From: Tubulanus polymorphus
Taxonomy: Eukaryota > Nemertea > Palaeonemertea > Tubulaniformes > Tubulanidae
DNA: 64,000 nucleotides
Direction of reading: 5' to 3'
Assembly (NCBI RefSeq): GCF_964204645.1
Contig: NC_134027.1
Location: forward strand, 6,188,485-6,252,484
This document shows, piece by piece, positions 1 to 11,405 of the stretch. The translations under genes and the position numbers were made by a program. Positions within the stretch are counted from its first letter, which is position 1. Each line of letters opens with the position of its first letter. The notes under the pieces were generated by a model. The model made no database searches. It was not told the DNA's origin and saw only the letters and a program-made list of their open reading frames with translations.

Positions 1-143
1 AATGTACATACAAAATCACTGTGTTGCAATGAATATGCATTGAAATGCGATACTTTTACGTGACGATAAGTAAAACAGGCACTGAACGCTTTTACAGTTC
101 ACCTGATTACCGATCGCGCCGGACCAATTGAGTGAGATCATCA

Positions 144-155
144 CCCCCCCCCCCC
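144..155. repeat. Poly-C tract (12 C)
   Basis: Uninterrupted run of 12 cytosines in the ATP6AP1 intron at the left edge; simple repeat, likely length-variable. Confidence 0.9.
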
Positions 156-260
156 ATACTTTTACATCATTTTTGGACTATTTGGAAAATTGATATTTTT
201 CAATACTGAAATCCGCGGGAAACCGCGGATCCGCGGGGAATTCTCATCTCTGCCATATAC

Positions 261-1418
261 CTGGGGCAGCAAAAGGAATATTGGCTTTTTTTTCATTATA
301 CTCAGAAAAAATAGAAAAAGAGTTTTGCCTACTCACCACTGAAGGTTCATTAGCAGTGTACATAGCAGTATATGGAATACCTAACTCTTTCAGCTCTTCA
401 ACTGTTTTTGAAATCTGCGCATCTGAAAAACCATTAAAACAATAGTGAGTAAACATTTAATTGCTCAATAAACATCAAACAATGCCAAGTAACTTACCAT
501 TTTTAGCTATTTGTTCAGCTGTGATTTCGTTATTAGTTACAGCAAGATTATACACGATTAGATTTCTGCCGGTAAGTTTGACATCTTTCAAAGACTGTCC
601 TGATTTCAAATGGTGGACCCGTCCCTGGAACATATCCTTTAGTTTCTTCAAGGCATCTGCTGGACCTTTCACTGAAGAAAGAGTCAAGGATGGCAAGCTT
701 TCCATATACTCCTGAACGTGAAACAACAAAGATTCATATATCAAGCATAAAGGTAACAAGGGAGATGTGATGACACTGTTGATCATTATTGAATACCTTA
801 ATATGAGGGAATGCTCCACCATTAGACTTATCACTGAACACATTTCCATATTTCGTTATGTCATCAAGGGATAGCTAAAAGATTTAAAAAAGCATGTAAA
901 AATCATTACCCAACTTAGGTCTCTTTTGGGTAATTTTCACAAAAGAATAAGACATCATAGGATGTGTTACCTTATCCTGGAGAAAAACGACTAAAGTATG
1001 TTTCTGGCAATCTTTACAGACTAATTTACGCAGATAGTCATTCCTAAAAACCTCCTCATTGATTGTATGGCCGGCTAACGGTGGTAACACATCGGCTAAT
1101 CTGAAAAGAAGTAGAGAAAGCATCAAATTCTACGCCTTGAAATAGGTTGGAAAAGGTAAAATAACTTAGATTTAGAATTCGGTGGCAAGATCAGCAGTAG
1201 GCAGGCAATAAAGCACATTTGTATTGGATTTTAGACGTTTTATCAGATAACACGAAGTATAGACCAAATATGATACAACAAAAAAGTGAGAATCGTAGCT
1301 TGACATTATCTTACTTGTGTGATGACCAAATTAACACTGGAATTTCGTGCGAAACCACCGAAATTGCCAGATAAAACAAACAAAAATTTGCAAATAGTAA
1401 TTTCATGATGGCGGCCAT
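261..1418 (-). CDS. ATP6AP1: V-type proton ATPase accessory subunit S1 (Ac45), 5' part, partial
   Basis: Luminal accessory subunit of the vacuolar proton pump that guides V-ATPase assembly and trafficking. Five exons read on the minus strand: 1418-1315, 1100-971, 874-797, 711-498 and 422-261, all with GT/AG borders and matching phases; the frame then leaves the window at a donor (261/260), so the later luminal part and the C-terminal membrane helix are not here. Exon 1 encodes Met plus a hydrophobic signal peptide (KLLFANFCLFYLAISVVS) followed by IPVLIWSS, matching the mature N-terminus of human ATP6AP1 (VPLVLWSS). Exons 2-3 give FLQDKLSLDDITKYG, and exon 5 gives VEELKELGIPYTAMYTA then a SVVSR stretch; both have clear counterparts in the human protein. 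The first ATG (1418) is preferred over the one four codons on because it lies just upstream of the signal peptide. Identification is from remembered family sequence, not a search. Confidence 0.9.
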
Positions 1419-1438
1419 TTTGTACTATCATGTGATCA

Positions 1439-1446
1439 TGACGTCA
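1439..1446. promoter_or_regulatory. CRE palindrome (TGACGTCA) just upstream of the ATP6AP1 start
   Basis: A full cAMP-response-element palindrome sits 20 bp upstream of the ATP6AP1 ATG, next to an E-box-like CATGTG at 1430-1435. The ATG itself lies in AAAATGGCCGCC, which resembles a YY1 site. The motifs are seen directly; function is inferred, and the short distance implies either a very short 5' UTR or a site inside the transcript. Confidence 0.4.
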
Positions 1447-1691
1447 TATTTGAGGATTTCCCTGGGAAACCCTACTGGCTATTTACCGCACTACAAAAAC
1501 TTCGAAAGTTTTTAACTACGTTCGTCTTTAGTAAGTAAGTGAGTAATTTCCTTATCACGAGTCATAGTAGTAACCATTAACACTCATATCTAATAAAAGG
1601 GGACAACCTGCTGCTGGGGTGCAAATAGTCACTACAAAAGTTTGAAAAAAGTTTACAAGCAGACTCCAAAAAAAAATAGTGTCACCACTGC

Positions 1692-3168
1692 CAGTCAGGA
1701 ACACTTTCCAAAAACGGCTTATTCTGCCAATTTCGGCGTTTTCCGCCAATAACGGCGGAATCAGCCATTTATGGATTACTCAGTTTTAAACTGCTTCTGC
1801 CAATTTAGCCGAAATCGGCGTTTTCTGCCATTTTTGGCTTGTTCTTAAAAAACGCCATTTCCGCTGTTTTCAGCTGTTACAGTTTTTAAAACTACATCGC
1901 CAGAAACGGCGTTTTAGCTTAGATAGTTTTACATGTGCTATTTATAGTGCTTAGTTCGATGGGAGTCCTTATTATGACATCATCGCTTTTCTGCTGGCAT
2001 ACATTTGTATATTTGCGCCGAAAAATGAATCTCATTGATCCATTCCAGGCTTCAAGAAAGAATTAAATATAAATGTACGGGTTTCCGATGGCAAATGTAT
2101 TTGAATTCTGTTCTTTCTTTATACCTGTATTCTATGTAATAAATATATACATACATGTATCCCAAATTGTTTCGAAAATGTCTGCTTTATTTTGTAATGA
2201 ATCTAGATAAAGCTGTATTGATTTTGAGTGTTGTAACGTCATCGGCCACCAATTCATTCAATCACTACCCATCACAAGTCCAATTAGCTGGGAGGCATCG
2301 AAGATCTTAATTACCTTCAATTAACCAACATCATATGCAGTCCAATATATCCCTCAACCATTCTATGCTTTATTAGGCAAGATAAGACCATGGGCAAAAC
2401 TTAAAACTAGATTTTTGATACACTAGTTTATACATCCATGATTGATTTGTCTTATGAGAACGATAATTATAATAATAATTTTATTTTTATTTTCAACATA
2501 TAATATTTACACATCCGTTCACCTCAGCAAATTAATTATTTTATTCCGAAAAAAAGTACCCTGTAGACACTAGGGAAAAAGTCTAAGCGGGTGGGGGAAT
2601 CCTCATAAATAACAAGTGGACTGCCAATAATGGCTTAATAGTTTATGATTATAAAACTAGCTACGCCAAAAACGGCGGAATACGCCAGAAATGGCGAATG
2701 TTTTTATGTGTACCCATGGCAACATTTAATTGAAAACTTTATAGTAGTTTTTAAAACTAGTTCCCAAATTTATTTTTAACAAAAATCATGATTAATAAAC
2801 TTGTTTCATGCTGTAGTAGTTTTGAGAGTTTTCCCAGAGTTTTTGGGCTGCATATGACGTAATCATTTAGAAAAACGTGAATTTGACCACTTTACCTAGC
2901 TCAAAAATTTCCATCCTAGCGTCATATTAAAGCTTATCGTCTGCTCGAGATTATGACGTAATCGGCAACATGCGCTAATTTGACCGGAAGTGCGCAAAAA
3001 ACTTTAAAGCAAAACTCGAAACTTAGTGAGCTGAAAGTGGCTGATTAAGCCATAAACGACTGTAAAAGTTTCAAAACTGAGTGATCCATAAACGGCTGAT
3101 TCTGCCGTTATTGGCGGAAAACGCCGAAATTGGCAGAATAAGCCGTTTTTGGAAAGTGTTCCTGACTG
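1692..3168. mobile_element. 1.48-kb foldback element with ~95-bp terminal inverted repeats, non-autonomous
   Basis: The left arm (about 1692-1786) and right arm (about 3074-3168) are reverse complements with about three mismatches. Both begin CAGTCAGGAACACTTTCC and run through alternating AACGGC/GGCGTT blocks. The 5-bp sequence ACTGC lies immediately outside both ends (1687-1691 and 3169-3173), which fits a target-site duplication. The interior holds further degenerate AACGGCG/CGCCATTT blocks (1800-1925, 2640-2700) and AT-rich sequence but no transposase-like frame. The two short minus-strand frames in the arms are mirror products of the repeat, not genes. The superfamily is not assignable from what I can see. 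Confidence 0.75.
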
Positions 3169-3189
3169 ACTGCTGGCACTGGTCACCCT

Positions 3190-6100
3190 AACTACTACTC
3201 AGAAGCAAGAGTGTGTGCAGCACTCCTAATGTTTGACCGAAGTATGTAGGAAAACAAAGACAGGCCACACCTAGAATCACCACAGCTGACTAACCCTATG
3301 TTTGTGATAGGTCTAGTAGAGCAGCAGAAGTGCCAACATAAAACAAACAGGCTGTCAGAGAAGAAAGGTGGTTAACCTGAAGTTGAAAATGTTGTCTTCA
3401 TTCTGCCAGAAACCCTTACACTTACTAATATTAGTTAATATATTATCTTACATTTTCTATAGGACTCCTTAGTATTTGATGGACTTGACAAGAGAGTCAA
3501 ACTTCAAAAGAGTGCCTGCATCCCCTGGTCAGTGCCTAACTTCAGAGAGGCAGAGTTATTAGGCTGTATCTTAAATGAATATTGCCAATGAATCCCCGGC
3601 ACATATAACCAGATTGTTTGAGAACATAGGGTTTCAGTGAGTTACTGAGAGTTCTGCTTGTCATTTAAATAGATTACATTATCTTAAACTTTGGATGAGA
3701 TGAGTGTGTCTGCAGTTTTCTGGCTGTTTTTCATTCAGAAATCTTTAAATAAGGGTCTGTGGACCTAAACAAAATTGATGGCACAGCTTTTTGGCTTTTT
3801 TAGCAAGAAGTCTTTAAAGTATTGATCTATGTTCTTTTAACGTCGAGAAGTTTTTTATTATGAACCTTTGTAGATCTATATGAGTCACATGTTACTAAGA
3901 ATAACTTGCCGAATTTTTTCTTAGCTATAAATTTCAAAAAGGAAGTAATGTCGCTTGAATTCATTCAGTAATTCAAACAAGTTCATCATGTGACTGATTT
4001 TCTTAAATAGAAAAATAAGATATAATAGTCACATTATTTCACTTTTTTAATGGAAATTTATAACTTTCTCTATTGAAACTGAAACTGTATGAATGTGGTT
4101 AGAATTATGAAGGTACATATTCAGTAGATTGAATACTTTCATACAACTCAACATGTACTTGTATCAGTAAGTACTGGTATATACCATAGCATATATCAGT
4201 AGCTAATGATAGGTCTAGATGAGATCTGTTATTTTGATACGAGGTAGGCCTACTGTATTAGTTTAACTGGAGAGGTGTACACCAGCTTGACTGAACCTTT
4301 CCTACTTTGTTTAACTTATTGGTGTCAATTACGAGCCATTAGTAGCAGTTCCGTCGTTGTTGCATCATTGTCATCATCACTGTGCCACTACTGCCTTTAT
4401 GCGCGTATATTAGTGTGGCTGAGCTAAATGTGGAAATTACACTTGCAGTAAGGTAGGTGCTTCTTGGATCACTGGGTATTTTCATCATGGTGATAAATTG
4501 CTGCCAGTGTCTATTTCATTAGCTAGGTCTATAATATCTTCTAATTGTAATCAAGATTTCATAGTGAATACAGTCTATTATCAGAGCTTCAATCGAATTC
4601 GGATTCTAATCGAATTCATTGTTTTCAAAAAGAAAATTGAGCTTAAAATTAAATGTACATACTTCATCTATCTATTTAACGTAATAACATCTTTCCTGTG
4701 ATATTTACTTGGTTTTGACTGCGAAAGATAAGAGGATTTTGGTATAATATTCTATGAACTGTATATATGTGTATGTACAGGTGATATTCATAAATGATAT
4801 TTAATATTATATTGAATCTAGCTTTTTTACTTATTCATGTAGAATGATGCATATACACCTGTGTTGCATGTTTCATGAGGATAAATAGTGAATTTATAAC
4901 ATGCATTAATATATTCCTGTATATTGCTTGCATTTAACAGCATACAATTACAGGCCTATATCATAGTACCAGCATAATAAGATGACGTTTATGAAACATT
5001 GTTCTTGGGGATGATTTTTGGGCTGCCAGAAATCTCTCTAATTATCCACAGGAATTATGTTATTATTGACACCATAAAGCTAGATTTGTTTATTTGTTTA
5101 AACCTCTGTCCCCAGCACCAAGTGAAATGAACGTTATCAATCAATTTTTGCGAATCACATGTATTACCTCTGAGGTATTCTTGTTTGATATAGTAACGAA
5201 AATGTGATTGTTTTTGTGCACTTTCCGTGGATAGAGACTCATCGCGCAATCGAGATATCGGTTTTCCGAGAGCTTCAATCGGTCATTAGAGACAGATAGA
5301 GAGAACGAGCCAGCAACAGGAAATAAAATCCTGTTGGGATATGAGATATGTCACGTAAATCAGAAAAAATTCTCTCAAACATAAAAACTATGGGCAGCGA
5401 AATTCTCTCTGAAATTCTATGATCATTTGGGAGTCGTTAATGTATATTTACATGATAATATTACAAATTCAAGATCCTAGCCTGCAGTGCATGTTTCTGG
5501 TAAAATATGAATTATTTGTTACTGAAGTACATCCAAATCGATTAGAATTAATTTCGTTTTTCGGCACGGACTCGTTTGAAATTAGTGCCTTCGTCCATTA
5601 TCTGAGTTTCGAGATTTAATAGAGAAACGTCTGCGCGTTTGCACACCCTCCAGTCACGCATTGTATCAGTCCATTACTAAAATCCATTACAAACTATGGA
5701 TCAGTGAAACTTCGACGATTTGCGACGAGAAATTGAAAGATTTTATCAGAGAAATCAATCTCAATATATACAACTAATACATTTCTTGTTAATGTGCCCC
5801 TTCTCTTTCTATTTCATTGTTAATAATTTATAATCATTTATATTTTCAGTTCCTGTGTTAACCTGTGACTGAATTACTGTGTACCGCTTCTTGCTTCTAT
5901 ATTCAACCATTAAAAGGTGAGAATGGAATAAACATTTTGGGAATCAGATGTATTGATTTTTCATTCATGTTGGGTATTGGCCAAATAATATCAAATTGTG
6001 TTCAAGTTCAATGTATTAGACATCTGTTTTAAACACATAAGATAGAATCAATGGCATTTTGTCCTGGGTACATGCGGTATTTGGTTGTGTTACCTATTTG

Positions 6101-9050
6101 GGAATTGTCCATATGCCTTTTGCCTACTGTATGTCTCTGCAGCAACTTAATTTTGCCTACCATCAAATATGACAACTCATGATTTGGCATTTTTACCTAA
6201 TCTGCATCTTATGCCACTCAACCAGTGTTGTCAGATTGATGCAGCAACAGTAAAAATCATTTCACAATTTGTTTTTGGATGATCTCTCTTTTACTGAATC
6301 AATGTAAACACATGTTCGCGTTCCCATCAGAATTAAGGTTTTTTTTTTTATTGTTGATAGCAACCTGCATTGAATCGCAATTGGCACAAACTAACTGCAA
6401 GTTATTGTATCTTATTGTTATCTCCCTCGGGTCTACTCTTTAGAAATAATTGTTGCTTGATGCGAGAAAAAAGATTTTTCACCTTCAAGGAAACTGCTAT
6501 TTCTGCATTCAATATGTCTCATGCATGCGCAATTTACAGTTCATAATTCACGTCGACTTCAAATACAGTATTTCTGGAATGAGTCCTCCCTAGCAGTTTA
6601 TTACAATGTGATTATTCAATTTACATTGATATGAGTTTGTCAACGGTAAAGTCAGTTATCGATATTATTTAGCAATTTCTTGATGAATCCAAAATTGCCA
6701 TTTACACATCAGTAATAAGATAACTCATCATCGCACGTATTCGCTACAACAAGCCACACAGTCTCGTCATAGATTCAACATCAATCTCTACATTATTTAT
6801 CCTCACAAATCCTGCTTTTATCAAAAAATGATTTGTGTCCTTTAATAACTTACTATCTCGGAACGACGGCCCATTATTTTAAACTTGCGCCTATGATCTT
6901 CCTTATACATTATCAAAGCGCATTAAATTCTCATTGTTAAGGACTGGGAGCTTGTTGGAATTGTACGCGACGCTTTTCGATGGTTAAACTGAAACATTGA
7001 ACAGGGTTTGTGTCACATTATTTTGCGATGATGGAATGGAATAAGTCCGTGTCAATTCGATGGATGTTCATCGCGCGTTGGATGCAATCAATCAAAAATG
7101 TTTGTAGGGTAAGAAAGTCGTCGTTTCGCGCGCGGTGATCAATGGCGTCGTGTAAGATTCTTAACCGCGATGAAGCAAATTTCTGCTCGCACGAGATATT
7201 ATCGTGAAATCTATTATTCAAAGTTAGTCAGGTATCGTATTATATCAGGAAAGCACCGCGGTGCCATTGAACGTTGAAAGCAAATGAAAAAAAAATCGAA
7301 ATCAAAAGTAATTTTGATCACTCGTTTTTTCATTTGTTTCTCGATGAAATGCAAATTATGTAATTTGATGAACATTTCACATGAGCCTGACGTGAATTGA
7401 TCGTGTGGAAATTAGTGTCGGAATAAGCATGTATATATATTTCTGACAATAGAAGAAAGGTTATGCCAAAAAATGATCTCACATTTAGCCAAGATAAGCT
7501 TACATCTTAGCTGAGCTAAAATCTTCTCCATCTTAGGAGTTAGATCTTAGCTGATTCTAACTTTTTGATAATCGTACGTATTTTTCGAGGCCATCTCGCA
7601 GGTTTTTGATTGGTATGTTATTCATAGTTAGAAATATTGTTGTTGCTATATAAACAGCAAACTGGTGATCGAAATGCTTGAAATCAACATCACTTTGTTT
7701 AAACAACTATGTCACTTCTGAGCAAACATTGCCAACTCCTTGAAATATAGGCACCTTAGCTTGTATATTGATCGCCAATGCTTTATTCAGACTAACCTTG
7801 CTCTGTTCAGATAAAAGTAAATCTACAGTGAATGTTTATACCATGAGTTGGAATGAACCAGGATTTAAACACTTAAATCTAAATGTGGAACTCAATCCTG
7901 TTAGTAAATTTTTTTTTCCAAATATCTTGTCTTCGAAATTTAATCTATTTACCATCACAGGGTGCAATGCAGGATCCTGCGCGGGCCTAAGTAGTCCTAG
8001 GTTTTATGATTAACTCTAAAACAGTAAGTGGTTTTATGAATGATATACTCTGAGCTTGAATTACTCTGGACAGTGCCTGGAGACCGATTATAGACTGAAT
8101 CTTTAATTGGAATTGCGCTTTTAGTTGTGTCAATTGAATTAAAACGACGCAATATTTTTTCCTGCGCTCATTCTACATAAATCATGATCCGTATTTTTTC
8201 AATTGGTGCTCGACCATTGTACTGTGTACATTGTGAAATACTCATGAGTGTAGGACTGGCTGTTCTAGTTTAGAGAATTTCCTCATACTCCATTAGCTAA
8301 AAAAGACTAATAATGTTATTATTCCCAGTTGAACAGTGAGACTTACCAGTATTAAATAAAACATAGGGTTGTTAGGATTTCTGTGAATATTATACCTCCA
8401 AAGTTAGATGTATTTTTCATTCATTCTCCCCTGAGGATGCTAACATAATTCATCATATTTTCTGCTTTATGGGTATATTTGTCTCAAAGGTATATTTTGA
8501 AAGATTTTTGTTCATTGGCCTGGATGCCTGGGTATAAGATATTGTTACCTCACGGGGGTCCTGAGTAGAATTAATATCACGATATCAACTGAGTCTTCAA
8601 AAGATATCAAAGGTTCTTTCTTATATATGGAAGCAGTCATATAAATGTTACACACTTTGCCTGAGATGATGTTAAGACTATGGATCCAATTTGACGGAGG
8701 TGTTTCGGCAGATATTCTATGAAGCCCCTCATAGATATTGCTAATCCCATCATAATATGAGATATGCCTGATAAGCATTGATAGAATTTGGCATTTTATG
8801 TATCACTGGTTGCAGGACATGATCTCTCGTAGGATTGGGATTAACCCTTGTACATTGTTCTCTCCACCAGGGGGAGTTGAGTATTCAAATATATGCAAGC
8901 TGTATTGCAAAGTTGATGATGTTCTAGGAGTGTGGCAAGTTTCTAGGTCATCGTCTTCTGGGTAAATTCACTAGGGGGTGTTGTATATTGATATTGTCTG
9001 ACTGTGGCATTACCAGTTCCCAAGTGGGCATAAGACAAGCTGCATAATCA
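3190..9050. other. Intergenic, no gene recognised
   Basis: AT-rich sequence with only short open frames lacking recognisable domains or convincing splice partners. A more CpG-rich patch occurs around 7020-7200. A possible non-coding exon ends at a GTGAGA donor near 5915, but nothing ties it to a gene. Confidence 0.5.
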
Positions 9051-9060
9051 CTGGCCAAGA

Positions 9061-9130
9061 CTATTGGTCTAGTGGTTAGCTTGCTTGCCTTCTACGTACG
9101 AGACCCAGGTTCGATCCCTGGAGTGCGCGT
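9061..9130 (+). repeat. tRNA-like sequence, probable SINE head or tRNA pseudogene
   Basis: Contains an A-box-like GGTCTAGTGGTTAGC and a perfect B box GGTTCGATCCC (9108-9118). The T arm is perfect: CCAGG, 7-nt loop, CCTGG (9105-9121). The anticodon stem is imperfect, and the bases where the 5' acceptor strand should be do not pair with AGTGCGC after the T arm. I read it as a tRNA-derived retroposon or decayed tRNA rather than a working tRNA. Confidence 0.55.
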
Positions 9131-9134
9131 AATT

Positions 9135-11090
9135 TCACTGTCACTTCCCCAATTGTTTCAAATGTCCCTGAAATATTCGTTTGTGCTCAAGGTTGGTGGT
9201 TTAAAGATATTGTACATTATTATTCATGTATCATGCATCTCTGGGCTAATCATAGAGGTGTGGTTAAATGAAAACCAGAGAAAGTATAACCTTTCAACAT
9301 ATCATGATTAACACGATCTGTTAGAAAGAATGGTATGAAACATGAGATGTTCAAAGACATTTTGCTTTTATATTTGGCAGAAATATGAACTCCGTCACAT
9401 AAAAAGAAACAACTTACACGTGATAGCAGTTTTTTTTCATTTGACTATCATACATGGAGACAGATGGACCACTTTTCAGATGAAAATATTCCGAAGTTAA
9501 TATTTTATGTATGATTATATCATGAATAAGCTAGTCTACCGTATGTTTTCCTAATTTAACTCAAGGGAAATTATAGTGAGTATAAAACATTATGATTACA
9601 AGATTACATGATAAACCTCAACTGTTCTTTATTTACACGTGAAATCCTTTAGCAGCCAGCCGTGAATAAAACTAATCTTTGCCGAGTATTTGTATAGCGG
9701 ATTTACTTTTTACACACTTTCACAGCAATTTCTTGGGGTTAAGTTTGAACAGCCCCTCAAACAAACAAACAACTCCCATTTGCAGAGAACAGCGTACCGG
9801 GAAAGAAAAAGAAACCAAACAAACACACGGGTTTCTCTTAGAAATTGGTTGGTCAATATTAGGTAATTCTTATATTCCAGTAGTTAAGCCTCAGTTACAA
9901 TTCCCCATCTGGAACATATATATTTGTATGTTAACAGTGATTTGTAAAATGGATGTCTCCAACATGAGCTTATCATTGATTTATCCTGTCTTATACCTCC
10001 ATGTCGAAAACTAATTCCGACTGATAGTAGTTTTTACAAGTACCTGCCACATGGATGAAATCGTAATTGCATCGGAGTCTGAAGAGACTGGCAATCATCC
10101 TCTCTCGGGTCATTGATGATGAAAACTACACATTTAAAAAATCAAGCTCATTAAACCGAAATGTACAGGGAATTTTGAATAGGTATTGCGCTCCGTACAG
10201 TGAACTTGTCACCTGAAGTCATTATCCCTTCACTTGATCTACGGGCGCCGTAATGAGCAAATTGCTTTCACTATATAACCATGGACTTATAACTTATTAC
10301 CACAGTGCTATTATTGTCTGAATAATAGTTTATTTCCGGTAGGGATCGTTGCCTCACTGAAGGTATATTAAGAAACGTATACATAGCGCACGCGACTGTG
10401 GCTTCTTTTTGAAGGTACACTGTTTTGAAATATTTTTAGTGCATAGAAATACTTTAAAAATAGGAAAAAGTTTGATTTTAGATTCGACCCACTGAATTTT
10501 TTTCGGAAGCAAATTTCACGGGTAATTTTAAAGTTTTTAATTTACGAAGTATACATGGTTGCGCTTTTCAGTCTATACAGTGTACTTATCTTTGTAGAAT
10601 ATGACAGTGCTGATGAGAATATTCTGCAACCTTTTGAAAGGTTTTAACGACAACTTAGAGCTTGTCGAGTTTTCGCTATCAATAACTTTCATTTCAACGG
10701 GGAGTAATTAGGTTTCACTTTTTCTCTTTTACTTCAAAGTGATTGCGCTATCGTTCTGCCTAGGGATTCTCTTGCTTGAAAAGATTTTTTATGAAATATC
10801 CATCAGACGAGATAAAGTCAGATCTGGTAGGAAAAGTCTTGTGAACTTGTAGCAGACTATAATTGCCATCGCTATCTCACACGTAGCAGTGGAGGCCGTT
10901 TCATTGCTGCTTCTCACAGGAATTAGAGAGCTCGTCTCCACGTCTCCACGCTGTTACGCTAAAGGTAAATATCTCTGAATAAGAGTGTATTTATTCATAA
11001 GAAAAACAATTTGCTAGATATATTCACTGTTACCTAAATCAGCTTTCCGTCTAAGCTAGTAAGACTGATATATATTGAATATAGCATAGG
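9135..11090. other. Intergenic, no gene recognised
   Basis: No domain-bearing frame. A stretch around 10880-10965 ends at a plausible donor (CTAAAG followed by GTAAAT) and could be a non-coding first exon of the downstream PKC gene; this is conjecture only. Confidence 0.4.
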
Positions 11091-11405
11091 TATGGTGGCT
11101 GATTCTGGCCAAAAAGAGAATGACGCTTAGTCTCCACAGATTCATTTTTCTTACTGCATGCCATGAAAACTCCATGTAAACCCAATTTTAGTAATAAAGC
11201 CACATTGAAACCAACTTTTCATTTTAACATGGTCTTTTTTGTTTTAACGCCACATTAACACCAACTTTTCATAATGTAGTAATTAATGTTAAAAAGACCA
11301 CACGAAACATTGGTTTCAATGCGGAGTTTTCATGTGATATAGAATAAAATGGTTGAGATTGAGTGTTAAAACCTTTTGTAAATGTGGCCTGAATCAGCCA
11401 CAGTA
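11091..11405. mobile_element. 315-bp foldback MITE with possible TA target duplication
   Basis: The left end GTGGCTGATTCTGGCC (11095-11110) and right end GGCCTGAATCAGCCAC (11386-11401) are inverted repeats with one mismatch. Inner blocks also mirror each other: TGAAAACTCC with GGAGTTTTCA, and ATTGAAACCAA with TTGGTTTCAAT. TA dinucleotides lie outside each end, compatible with a Tc1/mariner-type MITE. There is no coding capacity. Confidence 0.65.

Noticed and set aside
1555-1749. Paired short minus-strand frames at 1555-1749 and 3004-3186 with similar peptides
   Set aside because: They come from the two arms of the same inverted repeat and are not conserved coding sequence.
9061-9130. Functional tRNA gene
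   Set aside because: The 5' acceptor strand does not pair with the 3' side and the anticodon stem has mismatches.
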